Assembly: GCF_022581195.2 (NCBI RefSeq)
Contig: NC_061469.1
Coordinates: forward strand, 10,162,501 to 10,226,500
Length of the DNA stretch: 64,000 nucleotides
Direction of reading: 5' to 3'
From: Helicoverpa zea
Taxonomy: Eukaryota > Arthropoda > Insecta > Lepidoptera > Noctuidae
Made by a program: the position numbers and the translations under genes. Shown here piece after piece: positions 34,401-48,290 of this stretch; positions within the stretch are counted from its first letter, which is position 1, and each line of letters opens with the position of its first letter. The notes under the pieces were generated by a model. That model was not told where the DNA came from, ran no database searches, and worked only from the letters and a program-made list of their open reading frames with translations.

Positions 34401-35994
34401 ACGCTGCAGTTTTTGCCTTTCATCTCGTATTTACTGCACTCTGACACAACAATTAAACTTGTTCAAATTCAATGGATTCTTTAGAATTGGTGGACTGAAA
34501 AAGTGCTTTTGCATTGATGTTAATTTTCTTTGCATATGCAGGAAAGCTTTATTTCTCTGCTCTCTTAATTACATTTGCAGAAATGAATTCAGTCTATACG
34601 GTCATATTTGGAGAAAGGTATTTGAATAGGCAATAGAGTATCACCTAATTATCTTAGCTTTTAATTTCACTAACAACGCTTTGAATTTGATAAAACGGTT
34701 GATTGACCAGGCCATTAACGAAACTATACTTTTACCAAAGTATGTCTATCAGTATTACGAGTATTTCTCAATGGTTAAACTAAATACGTTGACATGCGGG
34801 TAAATGAACATCCCGCATATAATGGTAACACACCGTATTGATTGCTTAGCATGTGGGACCCTCATACGCAGGTATGTGGAAGTAAATACCTTTTTCTATT
34901 ACGGAATACGGAGGTTGGTTGGTTTTGCACATTCTAAAACTGCAGTAAAAAACCTTGTATTTTAGAGCCTATTGTTGGAAAGGATTTGATGTTTATAAGT
35001 TTTGAGGACGAAAGACTATTACTATTCCTCTGTGAGGATAAAAGACTGCTTTTCTATGAAGGCGTTGATTCCGATTTTCCAGATAAGAACCCAACATGAC
35101 ATTCCGTGTTTAACGGAAGTCAAAAATCATGTTGGTTTAGCCATAAGCCAACTTGATTTGACTTAACTTAATTTTGACGAGAACTGTCCCTACCTTGTAG
35201 ATTAATTAGCACCTTCACACACGCTTATCAGTGTTACCATAGACTACAGTCCTACAGACACCGACCTCCATCCATCAGGTGTTGTTTGCCGCGCTTCAGG
35301 CCGTGACGGATCGCTATGGCTGACCCACATTCGAGACATATGGCTGGGTAATGTCACCTTGTAAGTGACTTTTAAATGGTTTTTAATGATGCTCCTGTTT
35401 TGTGTTGTTTTTGTGAAAAGTTGTGTGGTTATGGAGAATAATTTACCATTTTGGGGCAGAGAAATTTCTTTGATAGTTGTTTTGGGAGTTTTTGGTTCGG
35501 TCTTTTATTTGTACATTGCCAGCCAGTTTCAGCCATTGAAATTTTGTACTCAAAAGTGAAATGAGACTAGCATTTGAATTGTAATTGTAGACTAAAATCA
35601 ATCAAACATTTTTTTTACTATGGCACTGGATCCTTACACATTATACCATATAAATAATGTGGATATAGTTTATTGAACTTCAGACAGTATTTAAGATAAT
35701 TTACATGTACAGCGACAAACGTGGAAGTTCCTTTATGCAACCATGGTATAGCAAAATGATTAATGCCTGACTGGCTGACGTATATTTCCTCTACTTCTCA
35801 CCAGTGATAAGTAGCGACATTATCGTATTGACAGCCAGTATCGACTATCCATAGAGAAAGTAGCGTGTGTTAGAAACTTATGTAAGCTCATTCACGCTCT
35901 TTTGTGATTTAAGATCTCAGGTTTGCGGTGAAACACGTAATTATGAAATGAGCAATGTCGTACGGGAAATCAAGGTAGCAATATTGTTTTAGTT
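31461..35994. other. AT-rich region without a recognised gene
   Basis: No exon is supported. A short frame at 32064-32204 starts with a signal-peptide-like stretch, and a two-membrane-segment frame lies at 35386-35556. Neither has splice support or a recognised family. A GTAAGT donor at 35361 follows a mixed-composition segment from about 35230, but no consensus promoter aligns. Confidence 0.4.
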
Positions 35995-36227
35995 TATAGT
36001 CGTGGTTGTGTAGAGGTTAAAGCATCAGAATCTGAAGTATGAATATGCGTGTTCGATCTTTGTAATACATATATTTTGAACACCCAATGACTAAGTACCT
36101 AAAGATGAAGGAAAAAGTCTTGAGAAAACCTGGATTTAAAAGAGTAAGTATGTTGATTATCGCACATTTCTTGTCAGTATGAGAAGAGACCTATGCCCAT
36201 CAGTGGTACAATAAAGTGGCTGATAAA
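35995..36227 (+). mobile_element. tRNA-derived SINE
   Basis: The head has TGGTTGTGTAGAGGTTAAAG (box A-like) and GTGTTCGATCTTTG (box B-like) 40-50 bp apart. The end carries GAGACCTATGCCCATCAGTG followed by GTACAATAAAGTGGCTGATAAATG-type sequence, the common lepidopteran tail. It is moderately diverged. Confidence 0.65.
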
Positions 36228-37477
36228 TGTTACGTTATTTATCACTATCAATCTTCGTGCGAGACTGTTGCACTATATTTTGGCATAGCGTCGAAAGACT
36301 GGTAGCAGCATACACAGGCATAATAGGAACACCATAAAAGGTCATGCTTAGACTATTTTAGTTTCGAAAACGAGAACATGGGTCACTTCTCACGGGGCTT
36401 GGCATCCGGGTCCAATGGCCTCAGACCTTTGCCGTTTAAGCCACACAACAATCTCTCCAGATCAATGTAACATTTCTAAATATTATCGTACGTTTTCTTC
36501 AGTTCTTTGACCGTTTAGTTCAATGCCTCAGTTAACAGTTCTAAATATTTTACGCCTATTATGAAAATATTTCATCACGTTCCTTCTCAGTGTTTCGGTA
36601 TTTTGCGTCACGTACAGCTATAGTTTTCGATGCACGCCATTTAATCCGTGCAGGTACAATAAGGAACAGTTATTACGTAGAAATACTTTTTGTATCGCAA
36701 CTGGTCAATTGTGTGTAGTATGTATTAATAAGTCTGGCACAATAGTGCGTTATTGTATTGCTAGTATGAAGGGTTTACTCGATAATCGCAGTTTGCGACA
36801 CAGTTTGAAATGTGATAGGCTTCGGAAGTATGCAGCCAGTGACTTGGTTCCACGTGATTACATTCTGCAAATAGGTGCGATTTAACGTTAGCCTCTTTCT
36901 TGTTTTTGGTTTGAGATAGGCCGTAAAGAAAAATTGATTCTTTATTTGAATTACGTACAGCCTAACAGTTTCAGTCAGTACAAAGAATGTTTTTTTTTGT
37001 AAGTCCGTCTTGCGTCAGCCGTCAAATGCACACAATATGGGTACCTCGGAACCACCAGAATACATACATAATACATTTTATATTGTTGTTTCAAATGGGT
37101 GTGGTAGATATCCATGATTTTAGTGTTTTTACAGTTTACAGAAAAGCATTAATCATGTTATCATGAAAATGTCAAGCGACACACAAAAACATTGAAATTC
37201 CGGCCGATAATCAAGTTCACCTAGTCTTGCTGATAAATTGACACGGTTATATATTTTATATATTTATAAAAATAATATGGACTTTAAAGCTGAAATATGT
37301 TTTTTTTGCTGTAACTTTTGCAACAAAGTAATCATCTCGTTAACTGTTCTTTCGTAAACTCTGTTAAAATTTCAACAATCTGAGATTTCTTACTTGAAAC
37401 TTCACTGCTAAATAAATTGATGTTGCCCAGTTGCCCTATTTAATTATAAGCTTCCTTATTACCAAAAACACTGGTCA

Positions 37478-37551
37478 CACTCAGCTGCACCTGGTTAGAC
37501 TGGAAGCCGACCCCAACATAGTTGGGAAAAGGCTCGGGAGATGATGATGAA
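37478..37551 (+). mobile_element. Retroposon 3' tail fragment with GATGATGATGA end
   Basis: CAGCTGCACCTGGTTAGACT, GGAAGCCGACCCCAACATAG and TTGGGAAAAGGCTCGGGAG are followed by ATGATGATGA. This is the best-preserved copy of the shared tail. TTACCAAAAA before it and TAACCAAAAA after it may be a worn target duplication. Confidence 0.65.
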
Positions 37552-38059
37552 TAACCAAAAATTCAAAACAAATTACATGGGTGTACTAAATTCTGGAGGG
37601 AATATTATTTGTATGGTTTTGTTAATGCTAAAAAACCCATTTCGCTATAGAATAAAAGTTACGCACAGATTATTTACGCCTGCAGTTAATATGCGAACCG
37701 CACCGTTTGCGTTTACAATGCAGCTGCTTTCAAGCTGACTTTTACGTACATTTAAATTATACGATTTTGCTCGTTGATTATACAGATGTTTTTTTTTTAT
37801 TACCTGGAATATGATGGGATGATTTTGTAATATGAATGTTAATTTTAGCGCGTAATCGGCAGGTGTAATAATTGGTCCTTGGAAAGTTATTATTTTTCTT
37901 TTGAAATATTTTGATTTGGTCTTGAAGTTAGTTACCAGCACGTAAGCTTTGATATGAAATCATTGCCATACTTTTAGTTTCCAGACTCATTGTGGCGAGA
38001 TTTTATCACATTTTTGCTTTCAGCACAATAAAGTTAAAGCCGTGCAATTCAGCGGCTAC

Positions 38060-38306
38060 AATCGCTGTATTGCGTTGCGCCACACATTCTCTCGCGGGTT
38101 CCGAGTCCCGAGTGTCGGCAGTCAAGCCAGTCGAGTCGAGAGCGCGCAGCCGTAGCGTGCGTTGCGCATCGAACGCTAATTCCACATTCAAAAAATTGCG
38201 CCAATTTGAAAGTTGACTAAAAAGTTTTAATTAGTGCGGCATTTGTTCAGTGATCACGTGACATTTTGAGGATTCGAAAAAGGAATTTTTTACTCTTTTT
38301 ATTTGA
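38060..38306 (+). promoter_or_regulatory. CpG-rich candidate first exon or promoter
   Basis: From 38080 to 38190 the DNA is unusually GC- and CpG-rich (CGAGTCGAGAGCGCGCAGCC, GTGCGTTGCGCATCG). TTCAGTGATCACGTG near 38246 holds a TCAGT initiator-like core and an E-box, and GTGAGTATTT at 38307 could be a splice donor. There is no DPE at the right distance from that initiator. It could be an alternative promoter of the gene suggested by the exon at 22085-22208. Confidence 0.35.
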
Positions 38307-40562
38307 GTGAGTATTTATTTTTTTATTATGGTTCTTTTTGCGCGCCACATTGTGCTTTGTTGAGTTTTCTTTGTAAAAATGCTTTATGAGATTAGCAATG
38401 GTTAGTTCTTGTATGCGGAAACTAAATTGCAATGTAGACCGCATAAATGAGGTTTCCTTAAATTTATGAAAATATTTTTAATATGACTAAACACGGAAAA
38501 TGTTGTAGTTTCGCGGATATTTTAACATATCTTATTCTGCTAATTAATCAATGTCACTATAAATTATGTGTCAAATAAAATAACAATGGCTCAGACATTT
38601 TGAACAATACCTTTATAAAATTTTCTCCTTGATAATAATTATTGTTACTACCAGCTAAAATTTTACGAAACAAATGTCAAGAAACAAAGTCTTTAGTCAA
38701 GGTTTAGTTCAAATATATCATGACAGAAGAATTTTCTAATTGGCCAAATGAAAACGTTGCATGTTTTCATTTGTAATTACAAACATTGTTATCATTTTAC
38801 TCACTTTAACGTTTTTTTTCTGTAATCATCACATATTTTTTTTCAATTATTTCTTTGTTTTCTTATATCACGTGGTTATGGGAGATATTCACTTTGTATT
38901 CAGCTTAGCCATAGACTAATGTCCTAATTGGATCTCCTTGGTAAAAGAATGTGGCCTTTTTTGCCATCTGTACTGGCCAGTTTAATCCAATCAGATTAAC
39001 TAAGTAGTGTGTATTAGAAAAAGTATTGTATCCGGTACAATGAGGCGGTAAATAAAATCGTGTTTCATTATAAATGTGTGTATTTACTTTATCTCAATTA
39101 TTATGATATTCAGGTGCTTCCATAAATGTTGTTAGTTTTTGATACGGCAGGTGTTTTAAGTTTTTAACACCTGACTTTTTATCGGTCCTAGAAATATAGA
39201 TTATGTGAATGGTATTTTAACAACTTCTAGTCCAGAGAGTAGTAAAGTTTTCCTAGAAAGAAAATGTTACACAGATAATATTTTTGTGTAAAACCTTTTT
39301 GAAGTTAGCTGTCATTCAAACATAATTTATTTTAAAATGTCAGGGAACGTAAACATTTCCCCCACCATTTATTACTCTTCATATGTTTGTTATTTTTTTA
39401 CCGTTATACATATTTATAGGAAATGTTTAAGTGTGTATACTCATTGGTTTACTCGCCCTGAGCCCTGACTCATCTTATAACATCCATCACAAGGTCTGTA
39501 GGCCGTGGTACTTTGTAGTGATGTGTCATATAACGTAGTGTTAATAATAATCCTTCACGCTAGTTAAGCTTTATAAGCTTCCATAACTAACTGTTGATCT
39601 ATTATTATGACAATAAGTCACTCAAGGTGAGGAAAACCTACTCGTAATATCATATTCAGAAAAACAATATTGTTAGTAATTTCATTGTTTTATTTCACGC
39701 AATCAAATTAACGTGGTCAACTCAAGCTGTACGTGTAAGAAGCGAAGTAGATCGCTTTGTACTGAATTATTGTAACTTTAACAAGATCCTACAATTAATA
39801 AACTAAGTTGTAAGACCCGCAGCATGTATTCGGTAACACATCATAAAAAAAGTCTAACAAACTTGACAGATTGCTTTTTTATTGACAAAGGTGCGGCTCT
39901 TTCCGGCCTGTGAAGATTTCGAGTAAAAACTATTTTGTTTAAACCTTATGTCACTAATCAAATAATGGAATCGGCTGACGAATGGCTGACGATGACATGC
40001 CGAGTGGTTTTAAGTGGCATTTTACGATTCATAGTCACTGACTTGCATTGCTTTCTCTCGTCATGAATTTTAACATTTTAAGACATTCTTAATTTGTTGC
40101 TTCTTTAGGTATTTTAGAAAATCTGTAGATTTTCATTTGTTATTATCCACATGATCCAAAAATCAAAATTCACAATAAATTACATAATATTGATTTTGTG
40201 TTTAAAAGTAGAATAAGTCTAACTAAAAATTGTAATGCGTTCATTATAAACTGTTAGTTAATCAATGAAATGAGTCAACAAAAAGTTCTTCTGATATTTT
40301 AATAGAATTAATGTACAATTACTTTTTATTACTAAGTAGTTGTAAGTCATTTTAAAATAATTAACTTAGGACCAGCTGCATTAGAAACCAGACCATTTTA
40401 GTAAGAGTAGATTGCGATAGAATTCTGTACCAATAAGGCTTGTAATCACATACTTTGACACGGAATTTGGTTCATTACCTTAAATTGTCGTCTATTTAGA
40501 TCTGAGCTAATGACTAAGTCACGTTGTTTATATTTTAGACTATAATATTCAACACTATAGCT

Positions 40563-40735
40563 TCTGCGAGCGGTTCACCCACTCCCTAAGGGAACTACAT
40601 ATTTCCAGCTCACGGATAAAAAGTAGCGCAAATTGATGTACCTATAAGAAGCATTGCCAAGTTTCATCATCAAAACCTGTCCAGCCCTGCGTATGAAGAA
40701 TTAAAAAACACACACAAGCTTTTATCTTTATAATA
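40563..40735 (-). mobile_element. Worn Helitron-like copy
   Basis: On the minus strand it runs from ATATTATAAAGATAAAAGC through TACTTTTTATCCGTGAGC and GTAGTTCCCTTAGGGAG to CGCAGAAGCTAT. This is the order of motifs in the better copy at 53996-54155. The final CTAG is mutated to CTAT. Confidence 0.55.
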
Positions 40736-43700
40736 TTTGTGTGTTTCTGATCTGAATAAATTATTATGTATTAAATAGGTACTTCAAGTGAAAGACATAC
40801 TTACATTTTGTAATTACATTGAGTACACATGGGCTTGGCAAAATTCTAACATGGGCTTGCCACTTTATCACCAGGGTAAGGCTTATCGTTAAAATCATCA
40901 AAGTGTAATGGCGTAGATATTAACTGTAGATAACTTTCAGCACGTTATTTGGCAATTATGACACGATAAATGTTAATGCTTCATTTACTATTATGCCTAC
41001 CCCAATTAATTACCTCAATAGACTCTTGATGAAGTTATTGACATGGTCACTTTGAATGTTTTAATTAATTTTAATACATACCAAAGCTGTAGTTATGAAA
41101 AAAGAACTAGTTTATTCCTATGCAAAATAGTAGATTTTTTTCTTTCTTTACCTTGCAACACTCACGGCTTACACCATGAAGGCTGCATATAGCATATCTA
41201 TGAATCGCGACAGTAAACTAGTGAGACATAATTCCACATTACGTATGCATGCAAGTAATTATGTATTTAGATCGATATCGATAAAATGTTGTTTACCTCT
41301 AACGAGTGATACGCTATTATGCGAACCAAGGAAAACATTATTATTGCATTGTTTGTAAACAAATTAATTTCCAATGAAATGTTTATAATCTGTGTCATTA
41401 AAGATACGAGATAAGATAAAATATCGTATGATAAAGATTTCATTAATCAGGTCTCAATTAACAAGGTTAGCGAGATTAGCAATTTTCTTAAAAACAATGA
41501 AATCTTTTGATAATGTGTTTTACTGTTAATATTTTTGTTGATTTAGAAATAAATATCAATGTAAATGAGGGGTTAATGCGGGGAAAGTAGTACTATATAA
41601 TGCTTTAGTTAGAAATTACTAGAAAATTCTGCTGTCCCCAAAAAATTACATCAAATATAAAAAAAAACGCGTTTTTGGTACTTTGGGAGGGGTATAATAT
41701 CTCTAAATCCCTACGTGCAAGTGCAACTTTATGTTCTGGACTTCGATTACGTATCAAATTATCTATAAGAAATGATATATTTCACCTTTGCACCAAAAAA
41801 ATAATAATAATTTGTTGACCAGTGTTATAATATTCGTATAACTAAAACTGTTTGTCTCTGTTATCAGATAGTAGGAACTATTTTATCGCATTGCGTCTCA
41901 ATCTTGCGCAGTTTTTATATTTACATATGTACCTACAACAATGTGGAAAATAAATATGAATATAGATAAAGTATCATCTTGGTAATCCTTATTCAAATAA
42001 GCGCACAGGAGGCGTATGTAGCTATAAATTAAAATGGTTTTTAATAAAAATAAATAGATTGAATGAACTTTCTTAAAAAAGACTGTAAGCGGTTTCCTGC
42101 ACTTAACTTTTTAAACTTGAAGATTGTATCTTTAAAAGTCATATATCATAGACATGACCTTATCAACAATATCAGGCCTTAAGAAAAAAACTATTCAAGA
42201 GAGACTCAATTTTAAACCTTAATCAGTTACAATATAAGCTGCTATTCCATATAAGTATGGGATTAAGGCGAGGCAGAAGTTATTTCTTACATTTTACAAT
42301 GAAGGCAGTTCCGTGATAGGAATGGACAGCCGTTTGTATGTTAATTCTATAGAAATATTTCGGTATGTATGCTGCCTCAGCCCGAGGTTACCGACAAATA
42401 ACGTTTAATACTGCGTCCTGCAGACGGATGAAGGTGACAAGGTTCTGTCTTTAAAATTTTATTTTCCGTACTATAGTATGCTTAATTAGTAGTGATAAGT
42501 TGGCCTTTTAAGATTTAAATAAGCCTCTGGATAGCATGACCTCTTTAGGCACACCTGTGTAACTTGACGACATAATCATGTGCGCAATTTAAGTATCAAT
42601 TTTATACGGCTCTATCAGACAGTTATATAATTATTTGAAACACGATATAAAATCCGTGACGTTCTTTCGTTCCAAATTAGCGTCAATAAACTGTATCAGA
42701 ACAAAAAAGTTGGGAACATATTTTAAAACCTATTGTTCGCTTTTATAATAGAAATGTCAAATCCAACATGCACTTGCGTGACCTTCAATGGCAGTATTTA
42801 ATTTGCAAAGCTGGGAAAAAGTGAAAATAGTGTGACATTGACAAATTTTGCCGCGGTTTCCACGCTTAATCTCGGAATGGCGCGAAGAAGCTAGATCATT
42901 GAACTTTAAGAAGTAAAAGCGAACACAAGACGTGGTCATTGCGAATTTACGAGCATTCGTGACTTTCCACCTATTTCTTGTCAAATTCCTAGATAGATTT
43001 ACAGTTTATAAATTATCTTTGGTTGCTATTGTTCTTCAGATGAAAATCTTTTATCAGTATTTAGATAAAATCAAGGCTATGAGAGTACGTAAAGTATATT
43101 TTTTGGTACAGACTCTTACTACATATGATTTTAATGATCCTATTTTAATATAACATTATGTTTTCTATTAATGCGGATATCAATCGAATATTACACCACA
43201 CATTAAATTGAATCGGGAAGATCAAATCGATCTTATGATTGACGAACTAGGCTAGTGTGGTGAGATCTTTTATCCATAGAGTATTCCATACGCACATGAC
43301 ACAGATGCTATATGACTCATAAAATTATCATGTAAGTACTCATTCGCACTGGCAACATTGCTCATGATATAATTAATTTTGCTGTTCAATCGAAACTCAG
43401 TGTGCTCTTTGTTATATGACTGATGTTTTTGTGGAAAAATCTCGAATAAAGTTTTGAAATACAGTTAGTTGTATGTTTTGTCTTTCGAAGGTTACTGAAA
43501 TTTTAAAACTTATTTGGGTGGTCGGTTTGATTGTTAAAGCATTCATAAGACATCTGTATAAATATTTAGTAGCCAATAAATGTACACGAACGTGGCAATA
43601 TATTCAAAAATTCTTACGCATCGCTGTCAACAGGAAACACGTCCAAATTCTGGCAACATTCATGAATATTACACAGACAGTTCATTGGCTTACTTCAAGG

Positions 43701-43847
43701 AATGGTGCATAACTTTAACCTTACAACATGTGCCAGATTTTTAACAACATTTTAACTTGATATTAATGATTCTTCTAGGTCATACCACAGATATTTAGGA
43801 GGGTCTTTCATCTATGATGATAAGCAATTTAGCATGCATAACCACTC

Positions 43848-44020
43848 TAACGTCCGGGCCGCGCGACCGTTTCTCTCTCTAACGTCCAGCCGCGCGCGGC
43901 ACCCGAACCACGCGCGACTCGCAACTTCGTCGTAACAAAAAACCTATACAGCTACTGAACCGTAATGGCTAAAATAAAGAAAAAAATACGAAAAAAATGG
44001 TTAAAGAATACAGATCAAAG
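43848..44020 (+). promoter_or_regulatory. GC-rich patch followed by a possible first coding exon
   Basis: GGGCCGCGCGACCG and GCCGCGCGCGGCACCC (43855-43905) stand out from AT-rich flanks. An ATG at 43965 opens a very basic frame (MAKIKKKIRKKWLKNTDQ) that meets AAAG|GTAATG at 44020. This could be a promoter and first exon, or a GC-rich repeat followed by A-rich sequence. No core promoter motif was found. Confidence 0.2.
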
Positions 44021-47000
44021 GTAATGATATTTTAAAATCGTTAGTTATAATCTTTGATACTAAAATCCGGGTTAAACATGATTTTAAGGAGAAAAAAACA
44101 CATTTATTTCTACCATTTTAAAATATAAGGGACAACTGTTGCATATTTTATCAATAAAATATTTTCAGAACAAACTAGGCTTATTACCCTTTCTTCTGAT
44201 GTATATTTGATTATATTCGGTTAACTCTAAGTATTTTAATTAAATCGAAACAAAACACTACTCTTCGTAATTTTACCGCGATGTCTCCCGCGCTCGAGAA
44301 GGCTATTACGAAATTTTCAATGAATTTAGTATATTTCTGTTTGAAAAATGTATTATTTTGCTTATTACGATATTAAATATAATATTTTAATGCAAAATTT
44401 GTAAAATATGTATAAACAAAACTAAGATTGGCCTATGACCTTGACTGGACTTTTTTCGAAACAACAATCGTTTGAAGTTAAAATTAGACTAGATTTATCA
44501 GCTAAAACTGTGATATTTAAACATCATCGTAAAGCCCAAATCTTCTAGTTTATTTTGATGTATAACACTTGTAAAATAAATAAAACAAAACGACATAATA
44601 GTTGACACTTATAAAAACACTTAACGAAACGAACGTCAAACGCGTCAACTGAACTTAAATTTTTTTTTTTTTTTGTCAAGAGCTTGTTACACTACCATCT
44701 CTTATTTTTTCGTCGAACTATTTCCTCAGCTATATAGATAATCTGTCAAAACTCAACAAATAATACCGTATTTTAAAATAGATGGAGTTAAACACAACTC
44801 ATCGCTTTGGATACTATAGTATCCATGGGCGTATGACGCTACTTTTTTCTTGGATACTGTACTATCCACGGACGTTAGAGTGGATAAAGATTTCTGAAGA
44901 ACAATTAGCGGCACATGGATCAGTGCATAATATTACCTATCTAAAAGCAATGAGCAAAGTTCCATAGATGTCTAACAGCTATGGAATCTATTCACGCAGC
45001 CTTGAACCCAAAACAGTGGAATGTTTACGAAAACGAAAGTCAAACGGAACGCGCTAAGTAGGCTCAGCGCGACCTCTATGGTTCACTGCCTCCATGGCTT
45101 TGTTTTATTTTTGACATTACCAGTCGGAAATACACGTATTATTTCGTCATAATAGCTGGAAAGCGAACTAGTAGCATTGATAAATTAGTTTAATTCTATA
45201 AAAACTGGGCTGCCAAAGTCAAGATCATCATTGTTTAATGTTGATCCAATGTTGTCAAAAATCTCAAGTGTCATTCATTATATAAAAGTACTCTGTGGTG
45301 TAAATTTGAAAAAGAAGAAGAGAGTGAGAAAGTGGGGAAGACAACAAAAAATATACCGGACATAATTATTGATTCCTAAGTCAACAGTGCGACATAACAA
45401 TCTAATTACAATACTGCATAACACGCCCTACATTGCAAAACCAAACTGACGTAATCGAAACCTAAGACACCATCAAACATACTAATTCAAATAACAAACA
45501 GGGTCACATTTAAACAACAAAATAGTTTAAATAACATACTGAACACGTATTTCCGTAACAACAACAATGCAGGTTATGATAGGCGTAAAACTGACAAGTT
45601 GGCCGCGCTTTCTCAGTTATGCAACCGTATTTTGGCAGCCATGTTTGACAACGGGAAGTGGTACACTGCGCATAGCAATCCGTACCTTCCGAAGACTTCG
45701 TTACGTCAGTTTAACTTGTATCGACATGTTTTTAAGGATGGCCATAAAAAAAAGGTTCATGGCAGAATAAGACCAAAAACGTTCTTTGTGCCCAAAATTG
45801 CATCGTACATGGGTTCATGGTCAAAGCTTAGCATGTGTGCGTTTGTGCTTTTTGAAGCATAGACAAAGGTTTATGATACCCAACAGGAACTTTTTGAGGA
45901 AGACTAAAATAGCATAATATTGAATGAAAATAATTTCTTAACCGTTATGAACAAGATTATCCATTTGAAATCTGAAATCTCAATTTCTTTAATTTTGTAA
46001 TCGTCTAGTTTCTAAATATTGTACTGTGCTAAATATTTTAGAACATTAGGGTTAATGGCGACGAACTAAAATAAATATTTATTTTATCAGTTGAGTCATA
46101 ATTAAATGCGGAATAATAAAATGTGGATTAATTCACACATTATGCAAAACAAGTATGTTTTAGAATCACCAATAGAATATCAAAACCAATAGGTATTATT
46201 TTATTCCATAACCTTATATAATTTTATGAATATTTTATTATTTATGACCGGTATATCTTGCGAAAAACTCCTTATGAGCTAAAACATAGATTTATATTTT
46301 TATTGCTCCGACTTTTATGCATAGGTAGGTATCGAATTAATTTAGAAGAGAAGAACATTGGACGTTTTAATTCGAAAAGTTATTTATAAAGATGCCGTCA
46401 TTATTTTTAATAATTCGTTGACCTAACTTATGTTTGACACTACGCGACACGCTTGCTAGTTTTTACTTAAATAGTTTGAACCTACAACTTCCCATTTTCT
46501 AAGCACTGACAATATTTACATTCAGCAAACTCCTTGTTATGCCATCGGAAGTAACTTGAGGTGTGAATAGCCGATTCATGTTTGTGTACAAAACTGATTA
46601 CATTGACAATACGTGACATTTGTTCAAATCGATCAGCATTTTAACAAAAGCGGTGTAACGGAGTATCTGTGTCATTTCCCTATGCAAATCTTGTCATGAT
46701 CATCGGCCATGCTAATTTTATGTGCCAACAAACCTCTTTGGGTTGTTTAAAATTTAATTTTGGAACTATCTTTTGTTTTTCGTTAATGTTGTGACATTGT
46801 CACCTTTTGCGGTGACATAAAGTTTTTGCTTTCTTCTTCTTTGGTGAATGTTGACGATTAACTAAAATAAAAAGGACAGTAGGTATGAATCAGTTCTTAT
46901 TTTAGTTTCAGTAAGAAATAATAACATCGTCAAAAAAAAACTTCTATGACAGTACTTCTAAGTGGGACATAACTGTTAATTCACTTCCCAGAAATTTTCC

Positions 47001-47077
47001 AACTATAAAATGGTTATGACTCAGAGCTGTCGCATTAACATACATAAACAAACCTACAATTGATATCATATATGATA

Positions 47078-47258
47078 CTAGCCGTTTTCCCGCGGTTTCA
47101 GCCGCATCTTATAGTACCTACTGTCCGTATCGGGATAATATATAGCCTATGTTACCCAGGAAGGGTGAAGCATTCTAACAGTGAAATCATTTTTCAAATC
47201 GAATCAGTAGTTTCGGAGCCTTCAAAAAATATTTCCTCTTCATAATATTAAGAATAGA
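47078..47258 (-). mobile_element. Helitron-like (Lep1-type) element, 181 bp
   Basis: On the minus strand it begins TCTATTCTTAATATTATGAA and ends CCGCGGGAAAACGGCTAG, with A before and T after, the Helitron insertion rule. Internal CCTGGGTAACATAGGCTATA and GGCTCCGAAACTACTG fit the family. It encodes no helicase, so it is non-autonomous. Confidence 0.7.
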
Positions 47259-47744
47259 TCACACTACTGACTGTCTTCTATTTGTCTATTCCTCATAACA
47301 TGTAACATAACATTTGTAAAGCTCTCGTTAGATAATTTCTATCTATCTAGAAGCCGTGAGATAAAGACTAAACACAATGATGGTAAAATCCCTGACATTG
47401 TCATCGTAAGTGAAAATTTATACGCCATAAGTGCTTGGTAAACAACTATCGTGGATTAGATGGCACTTACAGACTTTCTCTGTAAGAGTTAGTCAGTCTT
47501 TCTCTTAGATTAGTTGAGTAAATTGTATGAAACTTGTGTCATGTCACAACGTATTTGTCGAAACTGTCATATCAACCTTTCTCTGCCAAATAGGTACTTA
47601 TTCGTCAAAGAGTCCACGATCTAGTTCTTGGGTAGACGTATTCATACGCATAGGAGTTAACATCTAAAACAATAAATAGGTATAGTTTGTGGATTATATA
47701 GTGGGTTGAAGTTGTAGGGTTTCCCAGACCCCAGTGTTCTTAAA

Positions 47745-47955
47745 ATGACGTGTAAAAGTGATGTAATGTCCAACTTGCAAAATAAACGATTTCATTTCAT
47801 TTCATTTGGATCTACAGAACCGATTAAAAATATTTTATCAATAGAGATTCACGTTATCTGTGATAGTTTCATAGGCTATGTACCTATATTTTACTGCGAG
47901 TATGGGAAGTAGTTCCCTCGGGACGCAGATGGTACCACGGGAAACAGCTAAGTAT
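47745..47955 (+). mobile_element. LINE-like tail abutting a worn Helitron-like fragment
   Basis: AATGACGTGTAAAAGTGATG and ATTTCATTTCATTTCATTTG resemble a LINE 3' tail with a pentanucleotide repeat (to about 47810). ACCGATTAAAAATATTTT, GGGAAGTAGTTCCCTCGGGA and ACCACGGGAAACAGCTA follow, a worn copy of the Helitron-like family. Confidence 0.45.
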
Positions 47956-48290
47956 CGAAGGTATTTAAAGGTTCTCATCCACAATTCTCGGACTTACACA
48001 TCAGCAGTCCCATTTACACTAAACATGTCATTGTGTCACATTGTGTTTCCTTTTCAAATCAAAACATGAATCAACTACTGGGAATTTCTTATTTTCAAAC
48101 AAGCCCCACTTCAAAGTTATACCAATTGAATTGTACAACTTCAAATGATTGAATATGATTAATGAAAGTGTCTTTTATCAAATTAATAGGTGTATTCACC
48201 TAAGCTGTGTACGTTTTCCGTTGAAAGAAAATCAGCTTGTAACGAATTCATAGAAATAAAAAAAATACTTATCATTTCAATTTTTTTCAG

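Larger units (their letters stand above)
38307..47077. other. AT-rich region without a recognised gene
   Basis: No exon is supported. It contains a worn Helitron-like copy (40563-40735), a GC-rich patch (43848-43930), a 134-codon stop-free frame ending at 45862 with no recognised domain, and long AT-rich stretches. If there is a rightward gene from 22 kb, this is probably intron. Confidence 0.45.

Noticed and set aside
35228..35360. Second Inr-type promoter with GTAAGT donor
   Set aside because: The TCAGTG core misses the final pyrimidine and the best DPE-like match is one base out of register.
35386..35559. 57-codon frame with two hydrophobic segments
   Set aside because: There is no recognised family and no supporting transcript features; T-rich DNA readily gives hydrophobic frames.
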